Of a DNA stretch of 64,000 nucleotides, positions 1 through 7,489 are shown piece by piece; position 1 is the first letter of the stretch, and the number at the start of each line of letters is the position of its first letter. Origin of the DNA: Acidimicrobiales bacterium (GTDB taxonomy: Bacteria > Actinomycetota > Acidimicrobiia > Acidimicrobiales > Iamiaceae); NCBI GenBank assembly GCA_035630295.1, contig DASQKY010000037.1, positions 28,417 through 92,416 on the forward strand, given 5' to 3'. Below the pieces are notes generated by a model that had not been told where the DNA came from, made no database searches, and saw nothing but the letters and a program-made list of their open reading frames with translations. The translations under genes and the position numbers were made by a program.

Positions 1-1779
1 GAGGACCCCGAGGCCCCGGCCTCGGACATCGACGTGGAGGCGCCGGTCAGCCTGTGCGGCAGCGGCGTGACCCTGGCCGGCGACACCTCGACCACCTGTG
101 AGGCCTCGGCGGAGACGGGCGACGCCTCCACCGGTGACGGCCACGGCGCCCCCCTGGACGGCGACGTCGAGGCCCCGGTCAACCTGTGCGGCCTCAACGC
201 CACCGCCCTGGGCACCAACAGCACCGAGTGCTCGTCGACGTCCCTGGACGTCGACGAGCCGGCTGACGGGTCGACCTCCGGCACCGCCACCGACGGCGAC
301 GTCGAGGCCCCGGTCAGCGCCTGTGGCGTCGGCCTCACGGTGCTGGGCGAGAGCTCGACGGACTGCCAGCCCACCACGACCACGGGCGCCGACGACGGCG
401 ATCCCGCCTCGACCGACGCCGTCGGTGGTGGCGGCGTCGAAGCGCCGGTCGACGTGTGCGGTGTGGGCCTCGCCGTGCTGGGCGAGAGCTCCACGGGCTG
501 CGTGGGCACCACCGCCACCGGCGACGACTCCGGCACGGCCGGGGCCCAGACCGTGGGCGGCGGCGACGTGGAGGCCCCCGTCAACGTGTGCGGCGTCGGG
601 GGCTCGGTCCTCGGCGACTCCACCACGACCTGCCACCCGGCGGTGGCCACCGGCGACGACGGTGGCGACGGCACGACCGGCGACGGGACCGGCCTGGGCG
701 GGACCGACAGCGATGTCGAAGCGCCCATCTCCGTCTGCGGAGTCGGGGGCGCCGTCCTCGGCGACTCGACCACCGCCTGCGGGCCCGTGGCCGGCACCGG
801 CGACGACCCCTCGGGCGCCCCTGCCGGCGCCACCGGGCCCCTGGGTGACCTGGACGTCGAGGCCCCGGTCTCGGTGTGCGGGGTGACCGGCTCGGTGCTG
901 GGCGACACCGCCACCACGTGCGGGAGCTCGATCGGCTCCGGCGACGACGGGTCCGGCGCGGCCGCCCCCACCGCGGGCGGGACCGTCGAGGCTCCCGTCA
1001 ACGTGTGCGGTGTCAGCGGTACCGTCCTCGGTGACTCGGCCACTGCCTGCGGGCCCACCGTCGGCACCGGTGACGGCACCGGCTCCGGGGGCAGCGGCCC
1101 GCTGGGCGGCCTGGACGTCGAGGCCCCGGTCTCGGTGTGCGGGGTCACCGGCTCGGTGATGGGTGACACCACCACCACGTGCGCGGGTTCGGCCGAGGCC
1201 ACCGCCGGCGGGTCCAGCGATGGCGAGCAGCCCGTCGGGCCCAGCGTCGCGGTCCCCGTCGACGTGTGTGGCGTCGGCGGGACCGTGCTGGGCAGCTCCA
1301 GCACCACCTGCGCCGGCGGCCCCGGCACCCGCCGCCAGAGCGACGAGGACGTGGAGATCACCATCGACGTCTGCGGCGTCGGCCTCTCGGTCCTCGGGGA
1401 CGGCAGCACCACCTGCGGGGCCGACCCGGGCGACCCGACCGACCCCGTCGATCCCATCGATCCGATCGATCCCGTCGACCCGACGGACCCGGGTGATCCC
1501 ACCGACCCCGTGGACCCGGCGGACCCCGGGGACCCGGCGGACCCCACCTCCGTGCTCCCCCAGGGGCCGGTCGAGCGACCGGTCGAGCAGCCGGTCGAGC
1601 AGCCCGGCACCGAGGTCTCCCCGACCCCGGTGTTGGAGCGGATCCCCACCGGCGCCGACGTCGGCGCTGAGGGGCCGCTGGCCAGCACCGGGTTCGATGG
1701 TCGCCTGGTCGGCCTCGGCCTCTTGCTCCTCCTCCTCGGCTGGGCCCTCACCCGGGCCCGGCGCCTGGCCCTCGGCTGA
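1..1779 (+). CDS. Chaplin-like multi-repeat surface protein with LAXTG sorting signal (5' partial)
   Basis: The reading frame is open from base 1, so the N-terminus lies outside the window. Eleven repeats are visible, each close to DVEAPVxVCGVxGxVLGDxxTxC with two cysteines about 14 residues apart, separated by Gly/Asp/Thr-rich spacers. This resembles the chaplin (DUF320) core, where a PVNVCG motif and a second cysteine flank a short hydrophobic strand. After the repeats come about 35 residues of Asp-Pro dipeptide repeats (wall-spanning linker), then LASTG (codons from 1678), a run of Leu/Gly and a basic tail. That matches the LAXTG signal read by class E sortases on long Streptomyces chaplins. 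Eleven repeats is far more than the one or two in known chaplins. Inferred role: a wall-anchored surface fibre or hydrophobic coat. No sortase gene lies in the window. The chaplin assignment rests on motif resemblance. Confidence 0.75.
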   Translation, partial: EDPEAPASDIDVEAPVSLCGSGVTLAGDTSTTCEASAETGDASTGDGHGAPLDGDVEAPVNLCGLNATALGTNSTECSSTSLDVDEPADGSTSGTATDGDVEAPVSACGVGLTVLGESSTDCQPTTTTGADDGDPASTDAVGGGGVEAPVDVCGVGLAVLGESSTGCVGTTATGDDSGTAGAQTVGGGDVEAPVNVCGVGGSVLGDSTTTCHPAVATGDDGGDGTTGDGTGLGGTDSDVEAPISVCGVGGAVLGDSTTACGPVAGTGDDPSGAPAGATGPLGDLDVEAPVSVCGVTGSVLGDTATTCGSSIGSGDDGSGAAAPTAGGTVEAPVNVCGVSGTVLGDSATACGPTVGTGDGTGSGGSGPLGGLDVEAPVSVCGVTGSVMGDTTTTCAGSAEATAGGSSDGEQPVGPSVAVPVDVCGVGGTVLGSSSTTCAGGPGTRRQSDEDVEITIDVCGVGLSVLGDGSTTCGADPGDPTDPVDPIDPIDPVDPTDPGDPTDPVDPADPGDPADPTSVLPQGPVERPVEQPVEQPGTEVSPTPVLERIPTGADVGAEGPLASTGFDGRLVGLGLLLLLLGWALTRARRLALG

Positions 1780-1793
1780 GGCCCGGCGTGGAC

Positions 1794-1839
1794 GCGGCTG
1801 TGCCGCGGGTCGCCTCCGGGCGCCCCGCGGCACAGCCGC
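1794..1839. terminator. Stem-loop after the chaplin-like gene
   Basis: A perfect 16-bp inverted repeat (GCGGCTGTGCCGCGGG at 1794-1809 and its complement at 1824-1839) encloses a 14-base loop, 14 bases past the stop codon. There is no T run, as is common for high-GC actinobacterial terminators. Confidence 0.75.
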
Positions 1840-1856
1840 GCCGGAGGGACACTGGT

Positions 1857-1888
1857 CCCCTGATGACCGCTTCTTTCGAACCCCGTGA
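1857..1888. repeat. Imperfect direct repeat, left copy
   Basis: CCCCTGATGACCGCTTCTTT followed by CGAACCCCGTGA recurs at 3468-3498 with four differences, one of them a single-base gap. Both copies contain the TTTCGAA core. The pair brackets the toxin-antitoxin genes and the frameshifted 2TM gene. Confidence 0.55.
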
Positions 1889-1915
1889 TCGCGGCGTCTC
1901 GCCTCGCTGGCGGGC

Positions 1916-2323
1916 TCAACGAGGAGCGATGACGGGGACCGCAGGAAAGTAGGTGTGGTAGCGGGCCACATCCCTGGTGAGCAGGGCGAGCCCATCGACA
2001 GCCGCGTGCGCACCGATGAAGAAGTCGGGCAGCGGTGAGGACCGGGCGCCGCCTTTGCGCCGATACGAGACGAACACCTTGCCGGCGAGGAACGCTGCCG
2101 CCCAGGGGATGGCAACCCGGTTGAAGTCCTGTCGAGGAAGTGCCGCTTCGAGATCCTCGACGCGGGAGAAGCGGATCGAGACCTCCGCATAGATCACCGG
2201 GTTGATGATCAGCGGGCCGCCTTCCGCAGCATGGGCCAGCGCTTCGATCGACCAGTCGAGCCATCGCGGGTCCTCGGTGAGCACATCGAGGAGTACGTTG
2301 CTGTCGACCAGGGTTGCCGCCAT
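1916..2323 (-). CDS. vapC: PIN-domain toxin, VapC family
   Basis: A 135-residue protein of VapC length. The PIN-domain acidic residues are visible: D7 in the N-terminal LVDSNVLLD strand, E47 (IYAEVS), D100 (LPDFFIGAHA) and D118 (LLTRD). Family members are Mg-dependent endoribonucleases, often cutting tRNA or rRNA, neutralised by a cognate antitoxin. The start lies 2 bases after the stop of the AbrB-type antitoxin gene, so the two are co-transcribed. The RNA target cannot be read from sequence. Confidence 0.9.
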   Translation of the reverse strand: MAATLVDSNVLLDVLTEDPRWLDWSIEALAHAAEGGPLIINPVIYAEVSIRFSRVEDLEAALPRQDFNRVAIPWAAAFLAGKVFVSYRRKGGARSSPLPDFFIGAHAAVDGLALLTRDVARYHTYFPAVPVIAPR

Positions 2324-2325
2324 CT

Positions 2326-2553
2326 TCAGTCGCCGCGGGTGAGCGCCATGATCTCGTCCGTACCCAGGTGTACGTCACCGCGTCCGCGCAGGCGCTCCGC
2401 GACCCGTCGTCCCCGCGTGGGATCACCGTTGCGCTTGCGCACGACGATCGTGTCCCCCTCACGTTCGAACTCCACATCGGAGCCGGCTCCGATGCCCATG
2501 GCGTCGCGCAGATCCTTGGGAATCGTCACCTGTCCCTTCTCAGTCACCTTCAT
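2326..2553 (-). CDS. vapB: AbrB/SpoVT-type antitoxin, VapB-like
   Basis: This 75-residue protein opens with MKVTEKGQVTIPKDLRDAMG, the swapped-hairpin AbrB/MazE/SpoVT DNA-binding fold. The C-terminal half (RVAERLRGRGDVHLGTDEIMALTRG) is the usual toxin-wrapping tail. It precedes and is translationally close-coupled to the VapC gene. It probably represses its own promoter together with VapC through the palindrome directly upstream of its start codon. Confidence 0.9.
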   Translation of the reverse strand: MKVTEKGQVTIPKDLRDAMGIGAGSDVEFEREGDTIVVRKRNGDPTRGRRVAERLRGRGDVHLGTDEIMALTRGD

Positions 2554-2568
2554 GGTAGGAATCCTACC
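2554..2568 (-). promoter_or_regulatory. Palindromic operator abutting the vapB start codon
   Basis: GGTAGGA-A-TCCTACC is a perfect dyad with 7-base arms, starting at the base next to the antitoxin ATG. Read on the minus strand it contains TAGGAT, a plausible -10 element about 8 bases from the ATG, so the message could be leaderless. The AGGA within it could instead act as a ribosome site. Either way a bound VapBC complex here would block expression. Confidence 0.6.
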
Positions 2569-2728
2569 AGTAAGAGTAAGAACGTCGCGGACATCGGCGG
2601 CCCGGATGCGGACGACTCAGGAACCACGACGGGATTCGCACCCGCTCCCACGATGAAGGGCATAGCCCCGGCCCCGACCACTTGGCCCGGCGGGAGCGTG
2701 TGAGTCGGCCGGGCGAGACGACCGGGCC

Positions 2729-3411
2729 TTACCCACTCGCGACGGTCGGGCCCGGGGCCGGAGTGGGCAGGAGGCCCGACGCCACGGCGAGGTCGATAGC
2801 CGACTGGCCCGGCGTGTCGTTCAGGGCTCTGAGGTGCTGATCGTCTACCACTCGCACACCTTCGATCGAGTGCGACGAGCCGGTAACGCTGCCATCGCAC
2901 CAGACCGAGACTGTCGAGGGGGGCCGGTCTGCGTGGGCACGAACCGCAGCCGCCCACCGCCCATCTGATTGATGTTCCCTTCGGCCCGCGACTCCGACTC
3001 GTACACGAAGTGCAGGTCGGGGAACGTGAACGAGCTGGCCGTGGTCGAGAACGCGCCGTCGAACACCCCGGTCTCCGGGTCGTAGTTCTGGCCCCCGTAT
3101 CTGACGCTGGGACCGTCGGGGACGAAGTGGACGATCCCGACCCTGAGCGGCCGGCCGTCCTCGCCGCGGACCACGTTCACCCACGTGCCGTCGACCCATT
3201 CGTTCCCGCCGAGCAGACGCCGGACCCGCGCCCGTCGGATCGTCCGATCGGCCAGGTGGTTGGAGATCAGGCCTGCGGCCGCCACGATGCCGATGCGGGG
3301 CGCCAGCACGAGCCACCCGTTCCAATTTGACGCCGGCCAGGGCGCCAGTGGCCACCACCCGAGGGCGACCCCCATCGAGACGATGATCCTGTGCAGGTTC
3401 CCGAGCGACAC
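2729..3411 (-). pseudogene. Two-TM, beta-strand-rich protein with frameshift (Cap15/S-2TMbeta-like?)
   Basis: Reading from a GTG at 3411, the protein has two hydrophobic helices (RIIVSMGVALGWWPLAPW and WLVLAPRIGIVAAAGLI), then a beta-rich part with GNEWVDGTWVNVV, FDGAFSTTASSFTFPDLHFVYE and GGGRLRFVP. The sensible continuation (TVSVWCDGSVTGSSHSIEGV onward to the stop at 2729) is in another frame. The switch falls in the G-rich stretch near 2917-2930, so this is a frameshift mutation or sequencing error. Two helices plus an eight-stranded domain resembles the S-2TMbeta effectors of CBASS immunity (Cap15). No cyclic-nucleotide synthase is nearby, so that identity is only a suggestion. It sits between the toxin-antitoxin pair and the restriction system. 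Confidence 0.5.
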
Positions 3412-3467
3412 CTGGCTCCCCCATCGTGACGGACGACGACACAGGGGTACGTGTCCCGAGCTGAGCA

Positions 3468-3498
3468 CCCCTGATTACCGCTCTTTCGAACTCCCTGA
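3468..3498. repeat. Imperfect direct repeat, right copy
   Basis: CCCCTGATTACCGCTCTTTC followed by GAACTCCCTGA matches the copy at 1857-1888. It lies just outside the 5' end of the 2TM gene. The rest of 3412-3594 shows no other feature. Confidence 0.55.
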
Positions 3499-3594
3499 CC
3501 AGAGAGTTGCTGGTGAGGCTGGTATGTCAGGTTGGGCGGAGGGTGTGAAGGAGTCCGGCCATCGATGGAGACGGCAAGCCGACCGATCGCGATG

Positions 3595-4218
3595 CTACGA
3601 CGGGTCGTCGTCGAGCTGTTCTGCCTCTGCCAGGCCAGCTTCGACCTCTTCCGGCAAGGGCAAGTCGGGGTCCGGCCACACCTGGGTCCCGTGCTTCTGA
3701 ATGTGGCCCAGGGGGATCTTGGGGTTGTTGAGGTGGTCGGGTGCGCTGCCTTCTGAACGGGCTGCAGCCTGGCCAAGCAGCCGCTGCTCCCAGCGGGAGA
3801 AGTACAACTCCAGCGCCGCTGGCGTGATCTCGTAGATGGCTTCGGGGGACGACTGGTCGAAAACGGCCACAATCCAGAGGTGGACCTGTCGATAGCGCGC
3901 GATGTTGGCCAGGGTCAGGGTGTGCTCGGTCGTCACTGCCAGGCTGGTCTTGCGTTCGCCCCGGGCGTTGACGCGAGCGACCGTCTTCATCTCGTAGCGC
4001 CGCCCTTGGGCGTCGATGGCGTCGTCGCCTTCCCGGTCGAGCTTGGTCAGGTCGAACAGCGTGAGCATCAGCAACTCCTTGAAGCCGCCGTCGTCGAAGA
4101 CGTTGTGAATTCCGCGGTCAGAGGCGTGATGTTGGAGTTCCACGCCCAGGTCCACCAGATGACCCACGTCGCCGGTCGGGATGAGGCGCCGCGAGGACAG
4201 TTCCTGCGCGGGGGTCAC
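3595..4218 (-). CDS. PvuII-like type II restriction endonuclease
   Basis: A 207-residue protein whose middle aligns closely with R.PvuII (157 residues). It shares GIHNVFDDGG, DREGDDAIDAQGRRYEMK, ANIARYRQVHLWIVAVF, EAIYEITPAALELYFSRWE and NNPKIPLGHIQKHGTQVW. The catalytic triad of PvuII (D58, E68, K70) corresponds to D66, E76 and K78. Of the PvuII histidine cluster at 83-85, used in reading CAGCTG, an ungapped alignment keeps only the middle one (H99); the neighbours are E and T. The recognition site may therefore differ. Extra residues lie at both ends. The start codon overlaps the controller gene stop (ATGA), and the methyltransferase is divergent, the same arrangement as in the PvuII system. 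Confidence 0.9.
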   Translation of the reverse strand: MTPAQELSSRRLIPTGDVGHLVDLGVELQHHASDRGIHNVFDDGGFKELLMLTLFDLTKLDREGDDAIDAQGRRYEMKTVARVNARGERKTSLAVTTEHTLTLANIARYRQVHLWIVAVFDQSSPEAIYEITPAALELYFSRWEQRLLGQAAARSEGSAPDHLNNPKIPLGHIQKHGTQVWPDPDLPLPEEVEAGLAEAEQLDDDPS

Positions 4219-4454
4219 GGCGCAGCCTCGAATAGCGCCGCTACAGGCACGTCCAGGGCCGACGCAACCGCCAGGATGTTGTCGAGGCCGACGTTTCGCT
4301 CGCCGCGTTCCAGGCCCGACAGATAGGTGCGGTGGATTCCGGACCGCTCGGCGAGGGCCTCCTGTGACAGTCCGGCCCGCACACGGAGAGCCCGGACTCG
4401 CTGCCCGAAGGCCACGCGACCAGGATGACCCGACTTGTCGTACCCCTCCGTCAT
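4215..4454 (-). CDS. Controller (C) protein of the restriction-modification system, XRE-type HTH
   Basis: A 79-residue helix-turn-helix protein. The HTH spans about residues 26-50 (RAGLSQEALAERSGIHRTYL, then SGLERGERN), followed by GLDNILAVASALDVPVAALF, typical of C.PvuII-type regulators. The frame is open further upstream, but the ATG at 4454 gives the usual C-protein length and leaves a 46-base promoter gap to the methyltransferase. C proteins activate their own C-R transcript with a delay and repress excess expression, so that methylation precedes cutting. The 4-base overlap with the endonuclease supports translational coupling. Confidence 0.88.
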   Translation of the reverse strand: MTEGYDKSGHPGRVAFGQRVRALRVRAGLSQEALAERSGIHRTYLSGLERGERNVGLDNILAVASALDVPVAALFEAAP

Positions 4455-4500
4455 GATGGAGCCGAACGGTAGGGTTCTGTCGACTATGGGGCTACAGCCT
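4455..4500. promoter_or_regulatory. Divergent control region between C-R and M genes
   Basis: Only 46 bases separate the chosen starts, so both promoters and the C-protein site must lie here or in the gene ends. CTGT at 4477-4480 and ACAG at 4494-4497 frame an imperfect dyad containing GACT, reminiscent of C-boxes (GACTnnnAGTC), but no clean C-box is seen. Confidence 0.35.
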
Positions 4501-6234
4501 ATGAGTAACATCCCCGCGGTGAGCGAGGAGCTAGTGGTCGGCCGAAGCGACCCTGTGTACATGGCCCACGGCTACCTGACGAAGGTGCCGGTGCCGGCGA
4601 TTCTGCCGTTCATCGAGGCCTTCTGTCCGGAGGGCGGAACCGTTGTCGACCCGTTTGCGGGCTCTGGCATGACGGGGGTGGCCGCGGCCATGATGGGCCG
4701 GCGAGCCAGGCTGTTCGACATCAGCGTCCTGGGCCAGCACATCGGCAGCAACTACGTGAACCTGGTCGACGCTGACCAGCTTCGGAAGGTGGCATCCGAG
4801 GTCGTCGCCGCGGCTGAGACCCCGCTTGGGGGCTCTTACAGCGTGGCCTGCGAGCATTGTGGCCAGGTGGCTCGGCTCGTCAAGGCCGTCTGGAGCATCG
4901 AGGTGGCCTGCGGTGGATGCACGGCGCCGGTCAACTATTACGAGGCGCTGGAAGCCGCCGCCTGGTCCAAGCCGAACATGATCTGCCCGCAGTGCTCGGA
5001 GGCGGTCAGCGCACGACTCCCCCATGTCGGCGAGCGGGCGGTCCTCGACCACATCGTCTGCGGCTGTACTCCCAAACAGCGGGAGCAACCACCGTCGCCG
5101 CTCCCCATGGGCCACCTCAACGAAGTGCTCGCGGAGGCTCCTAATGTCGAGATCACGCCAGATCGGCAGATGTACCAAGCGCAATCACTTGGCAAGTCCG
5201 GCCGGACCACGATCGCCTCGTTCTACTCGGCTCGGAATCTCGCCGTTCTGACCGAGTTGCGCCGTCAGATCGGACTGGTTCCTGATGAACGTCTGCGCTC
5301 GAAGCTGCTGTTCGCGTTCACGGCCAGCTTGACCCGCGCCTCCAAGCGGTACCAGTGGTCCCGACAGCGGCCATTGAACGCCGCCAATGCCAACTACTAC
5401 GTAGCTCCGGTCTTCTACGAGTGGAACGTCTACGACCTGTTTCTTCGCAAGGTCGAAGCGGCGATTCGGTCGGATGACTTCGTCCGTCGGCCGGTACTGA
5501 ACCGTGGAGATCACGACGGAGAATGGCCCAACGTGCGCTACGAGGTGTTGAGCGCCGAGGCGCTTCCGCTCCCTGACGCTAGCGTTGACTACGTCTTCAC
5601 CGACCCACCATTCGGCTCCAACCTGTTCTACGCCGATATGGCGTTGTTCCAGGAGGCCTGGCTCGACGGCTTCACCGACGTTACCCGGGAGGCCGTCGTT
5701 CGTCGGGGCGGCGACCGACGAGCATCGACCGAGCGGTACGCACGGATCCTCACGCAGGCCCTCAGAGAGTGCAGGCGGGTCCTCCGACCAGGTGGACGCG
5801 TCAGCATGGTGTTCGGAAACTCATCCGGGGCAGTGTGGTCACTCGTCCAGCAAGCCATCCGCGAAGCCGAGTTGACGATCGAACCCGACGAGCTCGTGGT
5901 GCTCAACAAGGGCCAACGTTCGGTGAAGGGCCTCGCCTCCGGCTTCGAGCACGTCGCGACGCTCGACCTCATCTTGACGATGCGCGCCAGCAGACAACAG
6001 GCAGACGTGGCGCTGCAGCCGTTCCCGGCGAGCTTGGTACGTTCGATTGTCCAGCGGACTCTCCATCTTGGCGGGCAGAGCCCCAGTCATCTCTATCTTG
6101 AGCTGCTGAGAACCGGCTTCCGTGAAGGCTTCGATCTCAGCAACCTCGATCTCAAGGCCGTCACGGCGGATTTACTGGCTGACGGCTGGGCACTGGACTC
6201 AAGGACTGGGCACCTACTCCGCACGGCTGCCTGA
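4501..6234 (+). CDS. DNA amino-methyltransferase of the restriction system, with inserted Cys-rich zinc-ribbon region
   Basis: Motif I (DPFAGSGMTG, residues 50-59) binds SAM. Motif IV is TDPPFGSN (residues 367-374), followed by RVLRPGGRVSMVFGNSSG. DPPF enzymes methylate exocyclic amino groups (N4-cytosine or N6-adenine). Between the motifs lie paired cysteines (C117/C120, C137/C140, C162/C165, C187/C189) that suggest zinc-ribbon modules in the target-recognition region. The order, motif I first, differs from the beta-class order I expect for M.PvuII, so this methylase is probably not a simple PvuII partner. The frame is open to a TTG at 4435; I prefer the ATG at 4501 because earlier starts run into the C gene. 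Base composition is clearly less GC-rich than the surrounding chromosome, which suggests transfer. Confidence 0.85.
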   Translation: MSNIPAVSEELVVGRSDPVYMAHGYLTKVPVPAILPFIEAFCPEGGTVVDPFAGSGMTGVAAAMMGRRARLFDISVLGQHIGSNYVNLVDADQLRKVASEVVAAAETPLGGSYSVACEHCGQVARLVKAVWSIEVACGGCTAPVNYYEALEAAAWSKPNMICPQCSEAVSARLPHVGERAVLDHIVCGCTPKQREQPPSPLPMGHLNEVLAEAPNVEITPDRQMYQAQSLGKSGRTTIASFYSARNLAVLTELRRQIGLVPDERLRSKLLFAFTASLTRASKRYQWSRQRPLNAANANYYVAPVFYEWNVYDLFLRKVEAAIRSDDFVRRPVLNRGDHDGEWPNVRYEVLSAEALPLPDASVDYVFTDPPFGSNLFYADMALFQEAWLDGFTDVTREAVVRRGGDRRASTERYARILTQALRECRRVLRPGGRVSMVFGNSSGAVWSLVQQAIREAELTIEPDELVVLNKGQRSVKGLASGFEHVATLDLILTMRASRQQADVALQPFPASLVRSIVQRTLHLGGQSPSHLYLELLRTGFREGFDLSNLDLKAVTADLLADGWALDSRTGHLLRTAA

Positions 6235-6279
6235 GGGCCTGTGAGACGAGGACGGCTCAAACGGCGGCGTAGAGCTTCG

Positions 6280-6299
6280 GTGCCCGCCCTCGTGGGCAC
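6280..6299. terminator. Small hairpin after the methyltransferase
   Basis: GTGCCC at 6280-6285 pairs with GGGCAC at 6294-6299 over an 8-base loop, 46 bases past the methyltransferase stop. The arms are short. Nothing else is recognisable between 6235 and 6425. Confidence 0.4.
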
Positions 6300-6425
6300 G
6301 ATCGTCACCGACCTCCTTGACAGTGCCGGCGTCGAGGCGCTTCAGCATCTACCGGACCAGCGCAGGAGGCACGCACGTCCTATCATATGGATGGCGAGCC
6401 CGGTAGCGAGACGGGTCCAGAACAA

Positions 6426-6467
6426 CGAAGGCCCAGGCGGCGAAAACTCAGCTGAACTGGGCCTTCG
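6426..6467 (-). terminator. Terminator downstream of tRNA-Glu
   Basis: CGAAGGCCCAG at 6426-6436 and its exact complement at 6457-6467 form an 11-bp stem with a 20-base A-rich loop. It starts 7 bases past the tRNA 3' end and would also stop readthrough from the plus-strand methyltransferase. Confidence 0.75.
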
Positions 6468-6474
6468 CTTGCAG

Positions 6475-6547
6475 CACCCCCGACGGGATTCGAACCCGCG
6501 TTGCCGGCTTGAAAGGCCGGTGTCCTGGGCCGCTGGACGACGGGGGC
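6475..6547 (-). tRNA. tRNA-Glu (anticodon TTC)
   Basis: Read on the minus strand the sequence begins GCCCCCG and ends CGGGGGT plus discriminator G. The anticodon stem-loop is CCGGC-CTTTCAA-GCCGG with anticodon TTC, and the T-loop is GGTTCGAATCC. Length is 73 bases; CCA is not encoded. It sits at the edge of the restriction island, a typical position for integrated DNA, but no att-like duplication of its 3' end was seen. Confidence 0.95.
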
Positions 6548-6598
6548 CCGACCGCCCGGGGGCGGTGCGGGGACCGTAGCGGTCCCGGGGCCCAGCGG

Positions 6599-7129
6599 TC
6601 AGGCAGGATCGCCCAGGGCGTCGACGGCGTCGGACACCATCAGGCCGAGGTGCTGGTAGACGGCCCAGGCCTGGAGTGCTCTCCGGCCCGCCTCGGCCAC
6701 CGCGTCGTCGTCGCTCTCGGCCGCGGCCAGGGCCGCCTCCAGCTCGGCCTGTTCCTGTTCCGGGTCGCTGGTCACCTGCAGGCGTTCGGCCAGCACCAGG
6801 CGTAGGGCGTTCACCCCCTGCATCCAGGCCACCAGCTCGTCCTCGTTGAGCACCGTGCCCGGCGGCTGGTCCAGGGCGGCCAGGGCGACCCGGCGGGCGT
6901 CGCGGAGGCGGCCGCCCTGCTCGATCTGCCAGGCCGCCTCGGCCAGCACGTCCTCGGTGTGGGCCGGGGGGAAGAGGCGGCGCAGGCCGGGATCGGCCGA
7001 CGGGTCGTCGAGCAGCGGGTCGAGCTGGCCGGCCAGGTCGGCGATCAGGTCCACGGCGTCGTCGTCCAGGTTCAGCACGAACCGGCCCTTCCGCTTCCGC
7101 TCCACCAGCCGGCGGCGCCGGAGCCTCAC
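6599..7129 (-). CDS. DUF2017 family protein
   Basis: A 176-residue soluble protein with [23 protein letters not shown] near the N-terminus and [24 protein letters not shown] in the middle, typical of the DUF2017 family encoded beside clpS in actinobacteria. The GTG start at 7129 overlaps the clpS stop (GTGA), so the two are translationally coupled. Function is unknown; the pairing suggests a link to ClpS-mediated proteolysis. Confidence 0.85.
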   Translation of the reverse strand: MRLRRRRLVERKRKGRFVLNLDDDAVDLIADLAGQLDPLLDDPSADPGLRRLFPPAHTEDVLAEAAWQIEQGGRLRDARRVALAALDQPPGTVLNEDELVAWMQGVNALRLVLAERLQVTSDPEQEQAELEAALAAAESDDDAVAEAGRRALQAWAVYQHLGLMVSDAVDALGDPA

Positions 7130-7425
7130 GTGGACTGCTCCATGGTCGCCCACAGGCCGTGCTCGTGGAGCCGGAACACGTCGAGCTCCGCCTTGTCCCG
7201 GGACCCGCTGCTGACCACCGCCTTGCCCTCGGTGTGGACCTGGAGCATGAGGTGGTCGGCCTTGGCCTTGGAGTAGCCGAACAGCTTGCGGAACACCCAG
7301 GCCACGTAGGACATGAGGTTCACCGGGTCGTCCCACACGATGACCTGCCACGGTCGAGCCGGGTCGGCGGCGTCGTCGACGACGGGATCGTGCACCTCGA
7401 GGGGGGCCACCTCGGTCGTCGACAT
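7126..7425 (-). CDS. clpS: ATP-dependent Clp protease adaptor ClpS
   Basis: A 99-residue protein with the ClpS core [20 protein letters not shown] and [20 protein letters not shown]. ClpS delivers N-degron substrates to ClpAP/ClpCP. The DDPVN and histidine-containing regions form the pocket for the N-terminal residue. It is followed by the overlapping DUF2017 gene. Confidence 0.95.
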   Translation of the reverse strand: MSTTEVAPLEVHDPVVDDAADPARPWQVIVWDDPVNLMSYVAWVFRKLFGYSKAKADHLMLQVHTEGKAVVSSGSRDKAELDVFRLHEHGLWATMEQST

Positions 7426-7489
7426 GGCTCGATCCTCCCAGGCGCGCCCCCGGTCACGCTACGGCGGCGCTGGGCGCCGGCTCGGCCCG

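Noticed and set aside
6449-6454. CAGCTG in the tRNA terminator loop as a functional PvuII-type site
   Set aside because: A single six-base match is expected by chance, and the enzyme specificity is not established.
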